A DNA stretch of 64,000 nt from Sinomonas mesophila (GCF_001999765.1 NZ_KV908326.1:173770-237769); one strand, 5' to 3'; counted from the stretch's first letter, positions 48,159 to 58,662 are shown. The notes: generated by a model from the letters alone, not told the origin. A program made the numbers and translations.

Positions 48159-48694
48159 ACCTCCAGGAGTTCGTCGAGAATCTGAACCGGTTCAGGGGCG
48201 TCCGCCTCGGTGGCTCGACGCAGCATTGCCCCATTCAGGGCGTCGAAGAGCAGGCGGGCCCCGCGGTGCGGGTCGCCAAGGCGGGGCAGCTCGGTCAGGT
48301 CCAGGAGCGACGCGACGTATCCGATCTCCTTGGACCAGCCTTCAGCAAGCAGCTCACGCAAGCGCTCGTCAGTGAGGTCGTCAAGCAGGTTGATCAGGCC
48401 TTGGGCCACCCGGTCAGGCCCACTGGGGGAGAATCGCTGCTCAACCCAGGACCGTAGCTCGTCGCCCGAGGCCCTCCCCTGGGGGCCGTCCGGGATCGAG
48501 TCGAACCATCTGCGGCTCAACGCCAGAAGGATCCCCTGCCGCGAGCCGAACCGCTTGAGCAGGCCAGCGGGGCTCAGTCGGGCTGCGGGTGCGATCTCTG
48601 CCAGCGTCCAGGGGTCAAGCGACCGCCGCCGCTCCAGTGTCGACGCGATGCGGTTCAGGAGTACGGATTCGTCGTCTCGTCGAGGCCTGGCCAC
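48149..48694 (-). CDS. TetR-family transcriptional regulator
   Basis: A 181-residue regulator with the helix-turn-helix LAEIAPAARLSPAGLLKRFGSRQGILLALSRRW (~31-63), followed by an all-helical ligand domain. The start is GTG at 48694; the overlapping ATG two bases upstream is out of frame. A 22-bp palindrome begins five bases upstream of the start (48699-48720), well placed for autorepression and for control of the divergent MBL-rhodanese gene. Confidence 0.87.
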   Translation of the reverse strand: MARPRRDDESVLLNRIASTLERRRSLDPWTLAEIAPAARLSPAGLLKRFGSRQGILLALSRRWFDSIPDGPQGRASGDELRSWVEQRFSPSGPDRVAQGLINLLDDLTDERLRELLAEGWSKEIGYVASLLDLTELPRLGDPHRGARLLFDALNGAMLRRATEADAPEPVQILDELLEVWS

Positions 48695-48698
48695 ATGT

Positions 48699-48720
48699 TT
48701 AGTAAATCACGATTCACTAA
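48699..48720. promoter_or_regulatory. probable operator of the TetR regulator
   Basis: TTAGTAAATC and GATTCACTAA around a 2-bp AC centre: a 22-bp palindrome with one mismatched pair. It is AT-rich against a very GC-rich background and sits between the TetR gene and the divergent MBL-rhodanese gene (start 48765). Confidence 0.7.
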
Positions 48721-48764
48721 TTGGCGCCCTATCGGGGTCCCGGCTCCTGGGGGACGATGGTCGC

Positions 48765-50117
48765 ATGGAGGTCGTGCCCGTCGAGACACCCCAGCTCGGG
48801 GACCGCAGCTACCTGGTCCACGACGGCGAGGTCGCGCTCGTCGTCGATCCGCAGCGGGACACGGACCGGATCGAGGCGGCGGCTCGGGCGGCGGGCGTGC
48901 GGATCACGCACGTCGCCGAGACCCACCTGCACAACGACTACCTCACGGGCGGCCTGGTCCTGGCCCGCGCCCACGGCGCGGCCTACCTCGTCGGGGCCGA
49001 GGAGCAGGTCGCCTACGAGCGCGAGCCCGTCGCCGACCGGCAGGAGTTCCGCGTGGGCGCCCTGTCCGTGACGGCCCTCGCGACGCCGGGGCACACGCAC
49101 CACCACGTCGCCTACATCGTCCGCGGCGGCGGACGGACCGCGGTGTTCTCGGGCGGGAGCCTGCTCTACGGCTCGGTGGGCCGCACGGACCTCGTCGCGC
49201 CCGGGGACACGGAGGGACTGGCCCGCGACCAGTACGTCTCGGTGCGCCGTCTCGCTCAGGAGGCCGGGCCCGACGCCGAGCTGTACCCGACGCACGGCTT
49301 CGGGTCCTTCTGCTCGGTCGGGCCCGCGTCCCGGGCGGGAACGTCGACGGTCGGCGAGCAGCTGCTCGCCAACCACGCGCTCACCGACCCGGACGAGGAC
49401 CACTTCGTCGGCGAGCTCCTCGCGAACCTCACCGCCTATCCCGCGTACTACGCCCACATGGCCCCGCTCAACGCCCACGGCCCCGGGCCGGCGCGGCTCG
49501 CGGTCCCTGAGCCGCTCGACGCGCACGAGCTCGGACACCGCCTCGAGGCGGGCGAGTGGGTCATCGACGTGCGCCGGCGCGTGGCCTTCGCGAGCAGCCA
49601 CCTGCGTGGGAGCGTGAGCTTCGAGTACGGGCGCGGCACGAGCTTCACCGCCTACGTCGGCTGGGTCATCCCGTGGGGCCAGAAGCTCACGCTCGTCGGC
49701 CCGCGCGGGGACGTCGAGAAGGCCGTGCGGGACCTGACCCGGATCGGGATCGACTCCCCGGACGCGGCCCTCGGCGAGGACCCGGGCGCCCTCGTCCCGG
49801 GCGCGGAGCTCGCATCCTACCCCCGCACCGGCTGGGAGGAGCTCGCGAGCGGCAGGCGGGAGGGCGACGTCGTCCTCGACGTCCGCCGGGCCGAGGAGCA
49901 CTCCGAGGCCCACGTGGCCGGGTCGGTCAACGTGCCCCTGCACGAGCTCCTTGCACGGCTGGGCGACGTGCCGCCCGGGCGCGTCTGGGTGCACTGCACC
50001 TCGGGCTACCGGGCCGGGGTCGCGGCGAGCCTGCTGGCCCGCGAGGGGCGCGACGTCGTGCTCGTCGACGACCGCTTCGAGCGCGCGGGGGATCTCGGCG
50101 TGCCGCTCGAGCGCTGA
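48765..50117 (+). CDS. MBL-fold persulfide dioxygenase-like protein with rhodanese domains
   Basis: A 450-residue protein. Residues ~1-245 are a metallo-beta-lactamase domain with ETHLHNDYLTGG (~58), TPGHTHHHVAYIV (~108), FSGGSLLYGSVGRTDL (~129) and YPTHGFGSFC (~178), a pattern of ETHE1/BlhII-type sulfur dioxygenases. Two rhodanese-like domains follow. The first (~255-345) lacks an active-site Cys; the second (~355-450) has it in VHCTSGYRAG (~420). Such fusions handle persulfides and thiosulfate. The ATG at 48765 is used because homology begins there; the longer open frame runs antisense to the TetR gene. Confidence 0.88.
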   Translation: MEVVPVETPQLGDRSYLVHDGEVALVVDPQRDTDRIEAAARAAGVRITHVAETHLHNDYLTGGLVLARAHGAAYLVGAEEQVAYEREPVADRQEFRVGALSVTALATPGHTHHHVAYIVRGGGRTAVFSGGSLLYGSVGRTDLVAPGDTEGLARDQYVSVRRLAQEAGPDAELYPTHGFGSFCSVGPASRAGTSTVGEQLLANHALTDPDEDHFVGELLANLTAYPAYYAHMAPLNAHGPGPARLAVPEPLDAHELGHRLEAGEWVIDVRRRVAFASSHLRGSVSFEYGRGTSFTAYVGWVIPWGQKLTLVGPRGDVEKAVRDLTRIGIDSPDAALGEDPGALVPGAELASYPRTGWEELASGRREGDVVLDVRRAEEHSEAHVAGSVNVPLHELLARLGDVPPGRVWVHCTSGYRAGVAASLLAREGRDVVLVDDRFERAGDLGVPLER

Positions 50118-50128
50118 GCCGTCCCGCC

Positions 50129-50153
50129 GGGGGCCGCCGGTGCTGCGGCCCCC
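50129..50153 (+). terminator. terminator after the MBL-rhodanese gene
   Basis: GGGGGCCGC and GCGGCCCCC form a perfect 9-bp stem with a 7-nt loop, eleven bases after the stop, directly before palindromic repeat copy 2. Confidence 0.65.
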
Positions 50154-50157
50154 CTCT

Positions 50158-50220
50158 CAACGCCGCATCGCAACACGCCGTGATTCGGACCGGATAACAG
50201 CGTGTTGCGATGCGGCGTTG
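50158..50220. repeat. long palindromic repeat, copy 2
   Basis: Arms 50158-50181 and 50197-50220 pair over 24 bp with a single mismatch; they match the 23-bp arms at 31286-31346 (core CGCATCGCAACACG), while the loops differ. Conservation of arms but not loop indicates that the palindrome itself is the maintained unit. Confidence 0.85.
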
Positions 50221-50362
50221 TGGCGGTGGGGCGGCTTGACAGTGCGCCGGGGTGCCGCGACCCTAGAACGCATGGTCCGCTGAGCCGCTTCCCCGACCCC
50301 CGTCCGCCCGGGCTCGGCGCGTGCCTGCGCGAGCCCGCGAGCCGCCGAAGCGAGGCCAGACC

Positions 50363-52060
<1,698 letters not shown>

Positions 52061-52792
52061 CGAAGCCGAGGTCCGGGGCCTGGATGCCGTAGTCGGAGAC
52101 CGTCACGGGGATCGCGCCCGAGGCGGAGACGCTCTCGCCGTCGCGCACCACCGAGAGCGTCGCCGTCACGTCGCGCGTCTGGCCCGCGAGCTCGAGCGTG
52201 CCGGAGACGGGGACCTCGACCGGGTTCGCGCCGATCTCGGGCAGCGTCACGGGGGTGCCGAGGGCGAAGGTCGCGGTGGGGAACTGGCTCGTGCGCAGGG
52301 CCGTCGAACGGAAGTAGCTGTCGCGGTTGCCGTTGTCGGTCGTGATGCTCGCGACGTCGACGACGACCGACGCCGCGGTGAGCACGCCGTCGGCCACCGT
52401 CGCGGTGCCGGTGACCTTCTCGGTACGGCCGACGACGGTCACGTCGGCGCCGTTGAGCACCTCGTCGATGCGGTAGCCGGCCTGGGAGCCCGAGGCTACC
52501 GTCCACGTGCCGTCGTCCGCGCCGTCGGGGCGTTGCCCCGTGGTCGCGAGGAATGTCGGCGAGGTCGCGGTGGGTGTGGACACGGAGAGTGGGGCCTTGG
52601 CTTCGGGCTGCATCGAGGCGTAGATGCGCGGCCCGGCGACGACGGCGACGATCGCGGCGACGGCCACGACGAGGCCTATGAGGAGCCAGAGCTTGCGGTT
52701 CTTGGTCACGTGGAGTCCCTCGCTAGGTAGTTGACGTTTCACGTGTTCCACGGCCCGGGTCCCGCAGTGGTTCCCGCCGGTTCCTGTGCTTT

Positions 52793-53527
52793 CTACTGTG
52801 CGAGCGAGGAGATGTCCATCGTGTAGATGAGGACCACCGAGAGTGCGTTCTTGAGCGCGTGCAGGAAGTAGCTGAACATGAGGTTGTTCGCCGTCCAGAC
52901 GTAGGCGAAGACGAGCACGAGCCCGAACCCCAGGTACGGCGCGAGCGACTGGAAGGTGATGGCCTCCCGGCCGGCGATGTGCAGCGCCGCGAACAGGAGC
53001 AGCGAGGCGGCGTAGCAGATCCACCGATTGAGGTAGAGGCTCAGCTTGCCGATGAGCAGGTGGCGGAAGATGTACTCCTCGACGAACGGGCCGATGAGGA
53101 TGAGCAGAGGGGCCGTGAGGTACCAGGGCACCTGCCTCGCCATGTCCTCGAGCCCGGTCTGGTTGACGGAGACCTGGACACCGCCGGAGAGCATGACGAC
53201 GAGGACGGTCACGATGAGCATCGCCACGAGCATGAGCGGGAGGATGCCGAGCGTGAACCACGGCCGCGTGCCGAGGATGCGCAGGTCCCGCGCCACGTAC
53301 CGCCGCGCGGCCAACAACGCGGCGACGAACACCACGGCGTAGATTCCGAGGTTGAGCAGGAACACCGCCGCCGTCGGGTCCGCGGCCACGGCGGCGATTC
53401 GGCCGAGCGGAAGGAACGCGGCCGCCAGCGGCAGGATCAGGTAGAGCAGGACGGCGAGGCCGTCCAGCGCCGTGTAGCGGCCGAAGCGGCGCGGCCGGAC
53501 GGGTGCAGAGGTCGAACGTGGCAGCAT
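52793..53527 (-). CDS. CPBP family intramembrane metalloprotease
   Basis: A 244-residue membrane protein with about seven or eight hydrophobic helices. The ABI/CPBP signature is FVEEYIFRHLLIG (~150-162; EEx3R), followed by FAALHIAG (~186, metal His) and a final FLHALKNALSVV (~226, His). Such proteases cut within membranes or process small peptides; the target is unknown. The ATG at 53525-53527 is chosen; a GTG two codons upstream is equally possible, neither with a clear ribosome site. Confidence 0.85.
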   Translation of the reverse strand: MLPRSTSAPVRPRRFGRYTALDGLAVLLYLILPLAAAFLPLGRIAAVAADPTAAVFLLNLGIYAVVFVAALLAARRYVARDLRILGTRPWFTLGILPLMLVAMLIVTVLVVMLSGGVQVSVNQTGLEDMARQVPWYLTAPLLILIGPFVEEYIFRHLLIGKLSLYLNRWICYAASLLLFAALHIAGREAITFQSLAPYLGFGLVLVFAYVWTANNLMFSYFLHALKNALSVVLIYTMDISSLAQ

Positions 53528-53594
53528 CGTCACGTCAACGAACAGGGCAGGCCCCCCGTTCCGGGTTGACCGGGGCGTGGCCGGGTGAGAATCT

Positions 53595-53616
53595 TTATAG
53601 AACGAACGGTCGGTAA
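53595..53616. promoter_or_regulatory. TetR/PaaR-type operator 1 (thiolase operon)
   Basis: A 22-bp palindrome whose arms fit TTACCGANCG / CGNTCGGTAA with a 2-bp centre: here TTATAGAACG-AA-CGGTCGGTAA, two departures from symmetry. The same pattern lies upstream of paaZ (59554-59575). It sits ~70-90 bp before the thiolase start in the promoter region. Confidence 0.7.
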
Positions 53617-53684
53617 CTAAAAGGTCGGCAACCCACAGTGGGAGCCCGACGCCCACGCTCGAGACTACGCATAAGGAAGTGCAC

Positions 53685-54911
53685 ATGGCTGAGGCCTTTC
53701 TGATCGGCGGCGCGCGCACCCCGGTGGGGCGCTACGGCGGCTCGCTCTCCTCCGTCCGTCCCGACGACCTCGCGGCCCTGACCGTCAAGGCAGCGGTCGA
53801 GCGCGCGGGCATCGACCCCGCGGCCGTGGACGAGGTGATCCTGGGCAACGCGAACGGCGCGGGCGAGGAGAACCGCAACGTCGCGCGGATGGCGTGGCTC
53901 CTGGCCGGGTTCCCGGACAGCGTTCCGGGCGTCACGGTGAACCGGCTCTGCGCCTCGGGGCTCTCCGCCATCATCATGGCGTCCCACATGGTCAAGGCGG
54001 GCGCGGCGGACCTCGTGGTCGCCGGCGGCGTCGAGTCGATGTCCCGCGCGCCGTGGGTCATGGAGAAGCCGGTGGCGGCGTTCGCCAAGCCCGGCGCGGT
54101 CTTCGACACCTCGATCGGGTGGCGGTTCACGAACCCGGCCTTCCTCTCCGGCGAGCTCTCCCGCGACGGCAAGGCGACGTTCTCCATGCCCGAGACAGCC
54201 GAGGAGGTCGCCCGGGTGTTCGGCACGAGCCGCGAGGACTGCGACGCGTTCGCGGTCCGCTCGCACGAGCGGGCCCTCGCCGCGATCGAGGCAGGACGCT
54301 TCGCCGAGGAGATCGTCCCGGTGACCGTGACCGGGAAGAAGGGCGCCCAGACAGTCGTCGACACCGACGAGGGACCGCGCCCGGGCACGACGGCGGAGGT
54401 CCTGGCCGGGCTGCGCCCGGTCGTGAAGGGCGGCTCGGTCGTGACGGCGGGCAACGCCTCGAGCCTCAACGACGGCGCCTCGGCGATCGTCGTCGCCTCC
54501 GAGGCCGCGGTCGAGAAGTACGGCCTCGCCCCGCGCGCACGCATCCTCGAGGGCGCCTCCGCGGGCGTCGCGCCGGAGATCATGGGCATTGGCCCGGTCC
54601 CGGCCACCCAGAAGGTCCTCGACCGGGCGGGCCTGTCCGTCGCGGACCTCGGCGCCGTCGAGCTCAACGAGGCGTTCGCATCCCAGTCGCTCGCCGTCAT
54701 GCGCGAGCTGAAACTGGATGAAGGCATCGTTAACAACGACGGCGGCGCGATCGCCCTCGGCCACCCGCTCGGATCCTCCGGCTCGCGCCTGGTCGTGACG
54801 CTCCTCGGCCGGATGGAGCGCGAGCTCGCCGGCGGGGACCGGAGGCTCGGCCTCGCGACGATGTGCGTCGGCGTCGGGCAGGGCACCGCGCTGCTCGTCG
54901 AGGGGGTCTGA
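53685..54911 (+). CDS. thiolase family protein (acetyl-CoA acyltransferase)
   Basis: A 408-residue thiolase. The acyl-accepting Cys is in VNRLCASGLSAI (~86-97), the catalytic His in ALGHPLGSSGSRLV (~360), and the second Cys in TMCVGVGQGTALLVEG (~392). GGVESMSRAPWVM (~112) places it near 3-oxoadipyl-CoA thiolases (PaaJ/PcaF group). The ATG at 53685 follows AAGGAAG; a GTG two codons upstream is less well placed. It is first in an operon with an enoyl-CoA hydratase and a 3-hydroxyacyl-CoA dehydrogenase, overlapping the former by one base, behind a PaaR-type operator. Confidence 0.9.
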   Translation: MAEAFLIGGARTPVGRYGGSLSSVRPDDLAALTVKAAVERAGIDPAAVDEVILGNANGAGEENRNVARMAWLLAGFPDSVPGVTVNRLCASGLSAIIMASHMVKAGAADLVVAGGVESMSRAPWVMEKPVAAFAKPGAVFDTSIGWRFTNPAFLSGELSRDGKATFSMPETAEEVARVFGTSREDCDAFAVRSHERALAAIEAGRFAEEIVPVTVTGKKGAQTVVDTDEGPRPGTTAEVLAGLRPVVKGGSVVTAGNASSLNDGASAIVVASEAAVEKYGLAPRARILEGASAGVAPEIMGIGPVPATQKVLDRAGLSVADLGAVELNEAFASQSLAVMRELKLDEGIVNNDGGAIALGHPLGSSGSRLVVTLLGRMERELAGGDRRLGLATMCVGVGQGTALLVEGV

Positions 54912-55744
54912 TGGCAGCCGAGCCGATTCAGGACGACGGCGCTCCGCGCCTTGACCCCTCCGGCTTCGCGACGCTGCGCATCGCCGAGGGCGCGGACCGG
55001 CTGCACGCGACCCTGCACCGGCCGGAGGTGCGCAACGCGATCGACCAGGCGATGGTGGACGAGCTGCACGCGGTCTGCGCGCACCTCGAGGCACACCCGA
55101 AGGTGCTCATCCTCTCGGGCACCGCCGCGGATCCGGAGACGGGGGCGAAGGGGATCTTCGCCTCGGGAGCGGACATCGCCCAGCTGCGCGAGCGGCGCCG
55201 CGACGACGCTCTCGCCGGGATCAACTCAACGGTGTTCGACCGGATCGCGAAGCTTCCGATGCCGGCCATCGCTGCCCTCGAGGGCTACGCCCTCGGCGGC
55301 GGCGCCGAGCTCGCCTACGCCGCGGACTTCCGGATCGGCACCCCCTCGCTGCGGATGGGCAACCCCGAGACCGGGCTGGGGATCATGGCCGCGGCCGGGG
55401 CGACGTGGCGGCTGCGCGAACTCATAGGCGAGCCGCTCGCGAAGGAGATCCTCCTCGCGGGGCGGGTGCTGACCGGTCAGGAGTGCCTCGAGGCGGGGCT
55501 CGTCACCGAGCTCGTCGAGCCCGAGCAGCTCCTGCCTGCCGCGCACGCGCTCGCGGACCGTGTCGCGGCGCAGGACCCGCTCGCGGTCCGCATCTCGAAG
55601 GCTGTCTTCCACACCCCGCGGGAGGTCCACCCGCTCATCGACACCCTGGCCCAGGGCATGCTCTTCGAGTCCCAGGCCAAGTTCGACCGCATGCAGGCCT
55701 TCCTGGAGAAGGGCAGCACGAAGAAGACCAAGGACGGGAAGTAG
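54911..55744 (+). CDS. enoyl-CoA hydratase/isomerase family protein
   Basis: A 277-residue crotonase. LHRPEVRNAIDQAMVDEL (~36), the oxyanion-hole segment GIFASGADIAQLRER (~82), IAALEGYALGGGAELAYAADFRIG (~118, with Glu) and RMGNPETGLGIMAAAGATWRL (~146) are all typical. The C-terminal tail is Lys-rich. Between a thiolase and a hydroxyacyl-CoA dehydrogenase it would hydrate the enoyl-CoA intermediate of phenylacetate-type ring-cleavage products (PaaF/PaaG role) or of fatty acids. The ATG overlaps the thiolase stop (TGATG). Confidence 0.88.
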   Translation: MAAEPIQDDGAPRLDPSGFATLRIAEGADRLHATLHRPEVRNAIDQAMVDELHAVCAHLEAHPKVLILSGTAADPETGAKGIFASGADIAQLRERRRDDALAGINSTVFDRIAKLPMPAIAALEGYALGGGAELAYAADFRIGTPSLRMGNPETGLGIMAAAGATWRLRELIGEPLAKEILLAGRVLTGQECLEAGLVTELVEPEQLLPAAHALADRVAAQDPLAVRISKAVFHTPREVHPLIDTLAQGMLFESQAKFDRMQAFLEKGSTKKTKDGK

Positions 55745-55749
55745 CACAC

Positions 55750-56619
55750 ATGGGCACCATCAATCTGGCCGAGGGCCTCCCGGAGCGCGTCGGCGTCCTA
55801 GGCGGCGGGCGCATGGGCGCCGGCATCGCGCACGCGTTTCTCATGGGTGGGGCGAAGGTCGTCGTCGTCGAGCGCGACGACGACGCCGCCACCGGGGCCC
55901 GGGAGCGGGTCGAGGCCTCGGTGGCCAAGAGCATCGAGCGCGGCGGGGTCCAATCCTCCGCCGGGGAGATCCTCACTGCGTTCGCCACGAGCACGGACTA
56001 TGCCGACTTCGCCCTGTGCGACCTCGTCGTGGAGGCGGTCCCCGAGGACCCGCAGCTGAAGACGACGGCGCTGACCGCCGTCGAGCGCGAGCTGAACCCG
56101 CGCGCGTTCCTTGCCACGAACACCTCGTCCCTGTCCGTGACGGGCCTGGCCGAGTCCCTTGCCCGGCCCGAGCAGTTCCTGGGCCTGCACTTCTTCAACC
56201 CCGTGCCGGCCTCGACGCTGATCGAGGTCGTCATCGCCGCGAAGACGTCCCCTGAGGCCGAGGCCGCCGCGCGCGGCTGGGTCGAGGCGCTCGGCAAGAC
56301 CGCCGTCGTCGTCAAGGATGCGCCCGGCTTCGCGTCCTCCCGCCTGGGCGTGGCGATCGCCCTCGAGGCGATGCGTATGGTCGAGGAGGGCGTCGCGACG
56401 GCCGAGGACATCGACAACGCCATGGTCCTGGGCTACAAGCACCCCACCGGCCCCCTCAAGACCACCGACATCGTTGGCCTCGACGTGCGTCTCGGGATCG
56501 CCGAGTACCTCCACTCGACCCTCGGCGAGCGCTTCGCCCCGCCGCAGATCCTCCGCGACAAGGTCGCCGCGGGCGAGCTCGGCCGCAAGAGCGGCAAGGG
56601 CTTCTACGACTGGACCTGA
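55750..56619 (+). CDS. 3-hydroxyacyl-CoA dehydrogenase
   Basis: A 289-residue single-function dehydrogenase (PaaH/FadB2 type). The NAD site is VGVLGGGRMGAGIAHAF (~14-30), then VVEAVPEDPQLK (~95), ATNTSSLSVTGLA (~117), the catalytic LGLHFFNPVPASTLIEVV (~138-155, His and Glu) and VVVKDAPGFASSRL (~186). It ends with GRKSGKGFYDW, the usual C-terminus. It starts five bases after the hydratase stop. Together the three genes form a beta-oxidation module: hydrate, oxidise, cleave. Confidence 0.92.
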   Translation: MGTINLAEGLPERVGVLGGGRMGAGIAHAFLMGGAKVVVVERDDDAATGARERVEASVAKSIERGGVQSSAGEILTAFATSTDYADFALCDLVVEAVPEDPQLKTTALTAVERELNPRAFLATNTSSLSVTGLAESLARPEQFLGLHFFNPVPASTLIEVVIAAKTSPEAEAAARGWVEALGKTAVVVKDAPGFASSRLGVAIALEAMRMVEEGVATAEDIDNAMVLGYKHPTGPLKTTDIVGLDVRLGIAEYLHSTLGERFAPPQILRDKVAAGELGRKSGKGFYDWT

Positions 56620-56716
56620 CCCCGGGTTGCAGGGACCTGACCCCGCGTCCTTCATGGGGGACGCGGGGTCACCTCTCAACGATGCGGGGTCAGATCCCTA
56701 GGATGCGGGGCCACGA
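56614..56716. repeat. inverted array of 21-bp GACCCC repeats
   Basis: Two forward units (56614-56634, 56635-56655; core CTGACCCCG) are followed by three inverted units (from about 56656, then 56675-56695 and 56696-56716; core GATGCGGGGTCA). They match the arrays at 431-493 and 29.44-30.02 kb. The first unit already begins within the last codons of the dehydrogenase gene. The rest of the gap (56717-57002) has a 53-codon minus-strand open frame but no recognisable gene. Confidence 0.8.
56639..56670 (+). terminator. hairpin formed by the facing repeats
   Basis: GACCCCGCGTCC (56639-56650) and GGACGCGGGGTC (56659-56670) form a perfect 12-bp stem with an 8-nt loop, 20 bp after the dehydrogenase stop. 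It arises where the repeat array changes orientation and likely serves as the operon's terminator. Confidence 0.6.
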
Positions 56717-57002
56717 CTCACCGTCGGCTGGCGGTGCCAGCCGCGGCCGGTCTCGCGACGGACGCCTGGGCCGTAGCCGCTGGGCCCGTCGTGGAGACGT
56801 CGATCACCCACCCCGCCCACGGCAAGTGGGCGAGGATCACGGGATGGGTACTGGGGGCCTGATCGGTGCCGTACGTCATCGTCGGTGTCCTTCGTGTCGC
56901 TGTCCTTCGGTCCTTCCAGTGTCGGAAGCCGCTGTTTCCGGCAGATGTCGCGTTTGCAACGCCCAGGGAAGAAACGTCTCTCCGGGCTGACGAGTGTCCT
57001 TC

Positions 57003-57752
57003 TCAGAGCCTCCGCTGGATCGCCGCGGCGTAGGCTGCGTACCCGGCCGTGTTCGGGTGGTACGGCCCCGTGAGATGGGTGGGGCCGTTGATCCAGGAAT
57101 CGGCCGAGCCGAGGCCGTGGCCCAGGAACGGGATGACGACGTCGACATACCGCGCCCCAGCTGCCGTGGCGCCCGCCGCAATCGCTGTGTTGAGGCCGAT
57201 GATCGTGGCGTTGACCGTGTCGTCCAGCAGCGTGGTCGGATCCTGTTCGAAGAGGAGCGGGTAGCCGGTGACGACGACGTTCGCGCCCCGCGCGCGCTCC
57301 TGCGCGGCATCGACAACGGCGGCGATCTCGCCGTCGAGCACGGCGATCGCGGCGAGGGACTGCCGGAACGCCTGGAGGCACGCGAGCGACGAGGCGTCCG
57401 GGATGCAGGCCTGGAACACGGCGAAGGCGCCGGCGTCGTTCGCGCCCACCGTGATCGTCACCTCCGTCGCGTTCCTCGGGATGGCGGGCACCTGGGCGGC
57501 CAGCACCTGCTCGGCCGTGGCGCCGCCGCAGCCGAGGTTGGGCGCGGCGCCCAGGAGCGCGGCGTAGCCCGCGTCGGTGCGCCCGCAGACGGGGTCGAGG
57601 ACCTTCCCGGCCCCGACGCCGGCGGCGATGGAGTCCCCGACGGCTGCATAGCGGGTGGGCGGCACGGCCGCGGCGGGTGCGGTGCCCGCGGCAAGGAGTG
57701 AGAGTGCGGCCGCGGCGGCAGCCACGGCGCGGCGGAGGCGGGTGATGGCCAT
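57003..57752 (-). CDS. secreted SGNH/GDSL-type hydrolase
   Basis: A 249-residue protein with a signal peptide (LRRAVAAAAAALSLLAAGTAPAAA, cleavage near 28). SGNH blocks: YAAVGDSIAAGVGAG (block I Ser, ~35-49), LGCGGATAEQ (Gly, ~73), TITVGANDAGAF (Asn, ~98) and GPYHPNTAGYAAYA (His, ~230). The several Cys residues probably form disulfides, as in Streptomyces-type extracellular lipases. It is a paralogue of the gene at 58663-59457. The substrate (lipid, ester, polysaccharide acetyl group) is unknown. Confidence 0.87.
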   Translation of the reverse strand: MAITRLRRAVAAAAAALSLLAAGTAPAAAVPPTRYAAVGDSIAAGVGAGKVLDPVCGRTDAGYAALLGAAPNLGCGGATAEQVLAAQVPAIPRNATEVTITVGANDAGAFAVFQACIPDASSLACLQAFRQSLAAIAVLDGEIAAVVDAAQERARGANVVVTGYPLLFEQDPTTLLDDTVNATIIGLNTAIAAGATAAGARYVDVVIPFLGHGLGSADSWINGPTHLTGPYHPNTAGYAAYAAAIQRRL

Positions 57753-57926
57753 GCTGGCTCCTCACGTAAGGGCTCAGCCGCCGCAGTCCGACCCTCTGCC
57801 GGTGGACTCCGCCAGCGTCACCGGGCAGTAGTCCTGACCCGCGCCATCCTAGGCCCGCCCGGAGCCGCGGTGAAGGCGCCGCCATGCGCCCTGCTCGCGT
57901 TCACGCGGCGGGCTAGGCTGGGCGGC

Positions 57927-58652
57927 ATGGACACCGCCGAGCCGCTCGACCCCGTCGCGTGGGAGGGTGCCGTCAACGCCCGCCGCGTGCGCGGCGAGGT
58001 GTTCCGGATGGGCCGCCGGGAATGGCTCACCGAGCGCGGGTGGCGGCAGATGCGCGACGACGGGGTCCGCACCGTCATCGACCTCCGCAACCCGGGCGAG
58101 CAGCGCCGGCGGCCGACCGACCCGGCGGTGCGGCCAGACGCGATGGCGGGCATCGCCGTCGTCAACGCCCCGACCGAGGATCCTGCGCATCCCGAGCACG
58201 CAGAGCTGTTCGCAGACCGCGTCCCGCCCTATCTCAACCACCCGGACGGCTACGAGCACATCGTGCGGCTCTTCCCGGAGCGCCTCGTGGCGGTCTTCCG
58301 CGCGATCGCCGAGGCGCCCGCTGGCGTCGTGCTGCACTGCTCGGCGGGGCGTGACCGCACCGGCCTCGTCGTGACGATGCTCCTGGCGCTCGCGGCACCC
58401 GAGGCCGCGCGCGAGGCGGCCGCGGCGCACGACGAGGCGAGCGTGCGCGGGATCAACGAGTGGCACCGGGTCAGCCCCGTCCGGCATCCCTTCGAGCGCT
58501 ACCAGGACGACGCCGAGCTGGCGCCGCTGCTCGCCGGCCGTCGGGAGGCGCTCGCCGGGTTCGCGGCGGGGATCGACGTCGAGCGGTACCTCGTGCGGCA
58601 TGGCCTGAGCGCCGCGGAGCTCGAGGCGGTGCGGAGGAAGCTGGGGCGATAG
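57927..58652 (+). CDS. tyrosine-protein phosphatase (DSP/PtpB-like)
   Basis: A 241-residue phosphatase. The signature loop is VLHCSAGRDRTGLVV (~133-147; CX5R with the extra Asp typical of the lipid/tyrosine phosphatase MptpB group), and VRTVIDLRNPGEQRR (~46) is the usual N-terminal strand. The ATG at 57927 is used because TAGGCT, a good -10 box, lies eight bases before it, suggesting a leaderless transcript; an ATG 19 codons upstream would sit before that promoter. It lies between two minus-strand SGNH hydrolase genes. Confidence 0.85.
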   Translation: MDTAEPLDPVAWEGAVNARRVRGEVFRMGRREWLTERGWRQMRDDGVRTVIDLRNPGEQRRRPTDPAVRPDAMAGIAVVNAPTEDPAHPEHAELFADRVPPYLNHPDGYEHIVRLFPERLVAVFRAIAEAPAGVVLHCSAGRDRTGLVVTMLLALAAPEAAREAAAAHDEASVRGINEWHRVSPVRHPFERYQDDAELAPLLAGRREALAGFAAGIDVERYLVRHGLSAAELEAVRRKLGR

Positions 58653-58662
58653 GGGGACCGGC

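Noticed and set aside
56717..56878. A 53-codon minus-strand frame (MTYGTDQAPSTHPVIL...) after the repeat array
   Set aside because: No ribosome site, no recognisable family and unusual isolation between repeats; insufficient to call a gene.
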